Shown: positions 62,680 to 64,000 of the stretch, piece by piece
Position numbering within the stretch: the stretch's first letter is position 1
Layout of the letters: every line of letters starts with the position of its first letter
NCBI RefSeq assembly: GCF_005221325.1
Contig: NZ_CP039888.1
Coordinates: 992,001-1,056,000, forward strand
Length of the DNA: 64,000 bases
Origin: Agrobacterium tumefaciens
GTDB lineage: Bacteria > Pseudomonadota > Alphaproteobacteria > Rhizobiales > Rhizobiaceae
Direction of reading: 5' to 3'
Translations under genes and position numbers: made by a program
The notes under the pieces: generated by a model
Told to the model about the DNA's origin: nothing
Databases searched by the model: none
What the model saw: the letters and a program-made list of their open reading frames with translations, nothing else

Positions 62680-64000
62680 TGACCGATTGGCCCATTCTTT
62701 CAACGGTCACCTTTCTGCCGCTCGTCGGCGTGGTGCTCCTGCTGCTGACTAACGAGAACGGCCCTTTTGGTCGCCGTAGCATTCTCAATGTCTCGCTGCT
62801 GACGACCGTCTTCACCTTCATCGTGTCGCTGTTCGTCTGGATCGGTTTCGACAATTCGAACCCCGGTTTCCAGATGGTGGAAAAACACGCCTGGTTCGGT
62901 AATATCGCCGCCTATCATCTGGGTGTCGACGGCATCTCCATGCTGTTCGTCATCCTCACCACCTTCCTCATGCCCTTCTGCGTGCTGGCAAGCTGGAATT
63001 CGATTGAAAAGCGCGTCAAGGAATACATGATTGCCTTCCTGCTTCTGGAAGTCGTCATGGTCGGCGTCTTCGTGGCGCTGGACACGGTTCTTTTCTACGT
63101 GTTCTTCGAAGCGACGCTGATCCCGATGTTCATCATCATCGGTGTCTGGGGCGGCAAGGATCGCGTCTACGCATCCTACAAGTTCTTCCTCTACACGCTG
63201 CTCGGCTCCGTTTTGACCATGCTCGCCATCATGGCGATGTACTGGCAGTCCGGCACGACCGACATGACCGAGCTGCTGAAATACGGCTTCCCGGCAGGCA
63301 TGCAGACCTGGCTCTGGCTTGCCTGTTTCGCCGCCTTCTCGGTCAAGATGCCGATGTGGCCGGTCCACACCTGGCTGCCGGATGCCCACGTTCAGGCGCC
63401 GACCGCAGGTTCGGTCATCCTGGCCGGCGTCATGCTGAAGCTCGGCGGTTACGGTTTCATCCGTTTCTCGCTGTCAATGTTCCCGCTAGCGTCGGACTAT
63501 TTCGCACCCTTCGTCTTCACGCTGTCGGTTCTCGCCATCATCTACACCTCGCTGGTGGCGATGATGCAGGACGACATCAAGAAGCTGATCGCCTATTCCT
63601 CCGTCGCCCACATGGGTTACGTGACCATGGGCATCTTCGCCGCCAATGTGCAGGGCGTGCAGGGCGCTATCTTCCAGATGCTGTCGCACGGTATCGTGTC
63701 GGGCGCGCTCTTCCTCTGCGTCGGCGTTGTCTATGACCGGCTGCACACCCGCGAGATTTCGGCCTATGGCGGTCTCGTGAACAACATGCCGAAATATGCC
63801 GTCGCCTTCATGATCTTTACCATGGCCAATGTCGGTCTGCCCGGCACTTCCGGCTTTGTCGGCGAATTCCTGACGCTGATTGGCGTATTCCGCGCCAACA
63901 CACTGGTCGCGCTGTTTGCGGCAACCGGCGTCATCCTCTCGGCCGCTTATGCGCTGTGGCTTTATCGCCGTGTGATTTTCGGCGCGCTCGAGAAGGAAAG
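62679..64000 (+). CDS. nuoM: NADH-quinone oxidoreductase subunit M (cut by the window end)
   Basis: The frame begins at ATG 62679, which overlaps the nuoL stop, and stays open to the window end, giving 440 residues of about 500. It is an antiporter-like proton-pumping subunit: [20 protein letters not shown] (Glu), [20 protein letters not shown] (Lys) and [18 protein letters not shown] are present. The missing part should hold the last helices, and nuoN probably follows outside the window. Confidence 0.96.
   Translation, partial: MTDWPILSTVTFLPLVGVVLLLLTNENGPFGRRSILNVSLLTTVFTFIVSLFVWIGFDNSNPGFQMVEKHAWFGNIAAYHLGVDGISMLFVILTTFLMPFCVLASWNSIEKRVKEYMIAFLLLEVVMVGVFVALDTVLFYVFFEATLIPMFIIIGVWGGKDRVYASYKFFLYTLLGSVLTMLAIMAMYWQSGTTDMTELLKYGFPAGMQTWLWLACFAAFSVKMPMWPVHTWLPDAHVQAPTAGSVILAGVMLKLGGYGFIRFSLSMFPLASDYFAPFVFTLSVLAIIYTSLVAMMQDDIKKLIAYSSVAHMGYVTMGIFAANVQGVQGAIFQMLSHGIVSGALFLCVGVVYDRLHTREISAYGGLVNNMPKYAVAFMIFTMANVGLPGTSGFVGEFLTLIGVFRANTLVALFAATGVILSAAYALWLYRRVIFGALEKE

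Overview
The window looks like a stretch of the circular chromosome of an Agrobacterium (Rhizobiaceae), close to A. fabrum C58. Support: the photolyase matches the A. fabrum class III enzyme PhrA as I remember it; a unipolar polysaccharide (upp) locus and a GGDEF gene sit in the relative positions of upp and dgcA; and clpP-clpX-lon-hupB and a 14-subunit-type nuo operon follow. No IS element, prophage, CRISPR array or replication origin was seen. Species assignment is from memory, not from a search.

Layout. 0.2-6.9 kb: a frameshifted RibD/DHFR-like gene, a cysK-alaX-sseA(+GNAT) run, photolyase phrA, a DUF982 protein and ogt. 7-12 kb: small stress-type, envelope and membrane proteins, tRNA-Asn, an ExoD-family protein and a tyrosine-phosphatase-like protein. 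12.3-16 kb: a FecB/FecC/FecD-type ABC importer that ends with a pseudoazurin-like cupredoxin. 16-18.8 kb: small proteins, tRNA-Pro and a DUF1269 protein. 18.8-27.3 kb: the upp surface-polysaccharide locus. 27.4-33.8 kb: ctaA, argC, speB, rplM-rpsI and a DMT transporter. 34.7-39.5 kb: a CoA-binding protein, O-acetylhomoserine sulfhydrylase with a cupin, a P450 and a diguanylate cyclase. 39.9-45.5 kb: clpP, clpX, lon, hupB. 45.9-48.1 kb: a secreted phytase-like esterase. 48.7-49.5 kb: tRNA-Val and two tRNA-Asp. 49.9-64 kb: nuoA to nuoM (nuoM cut by the window end), with two non-nuo genes embedded.

Regulation readable from the DNA. Six exact and one near match to the alphaproteobacterial general-stress (EcfG/RpoE2) promoter GGAAC-N16/17-CGTT lie just upstream of phrA, a DUF982 gene, a 79-aa gene, a DUF2934 gene, a small lipoprotein, a DUF1269 gene and a 49-aa membrane protein. 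LexA-type boxes (GTTC-N7-GTTC) sit in front of phrA and of an unknown 67-aa gene. PHO-box-like 11-nt repeats precede the phosphatase-like gene and the phytase-like gene. A TGA-N9-TCA motif of the RirA/IRO type precedes the ABC importer. The window therefore mixes core metabolism with stress, phosphate, iron and surface-attachment functions. All regulatory calls were made by eye and need experiment.
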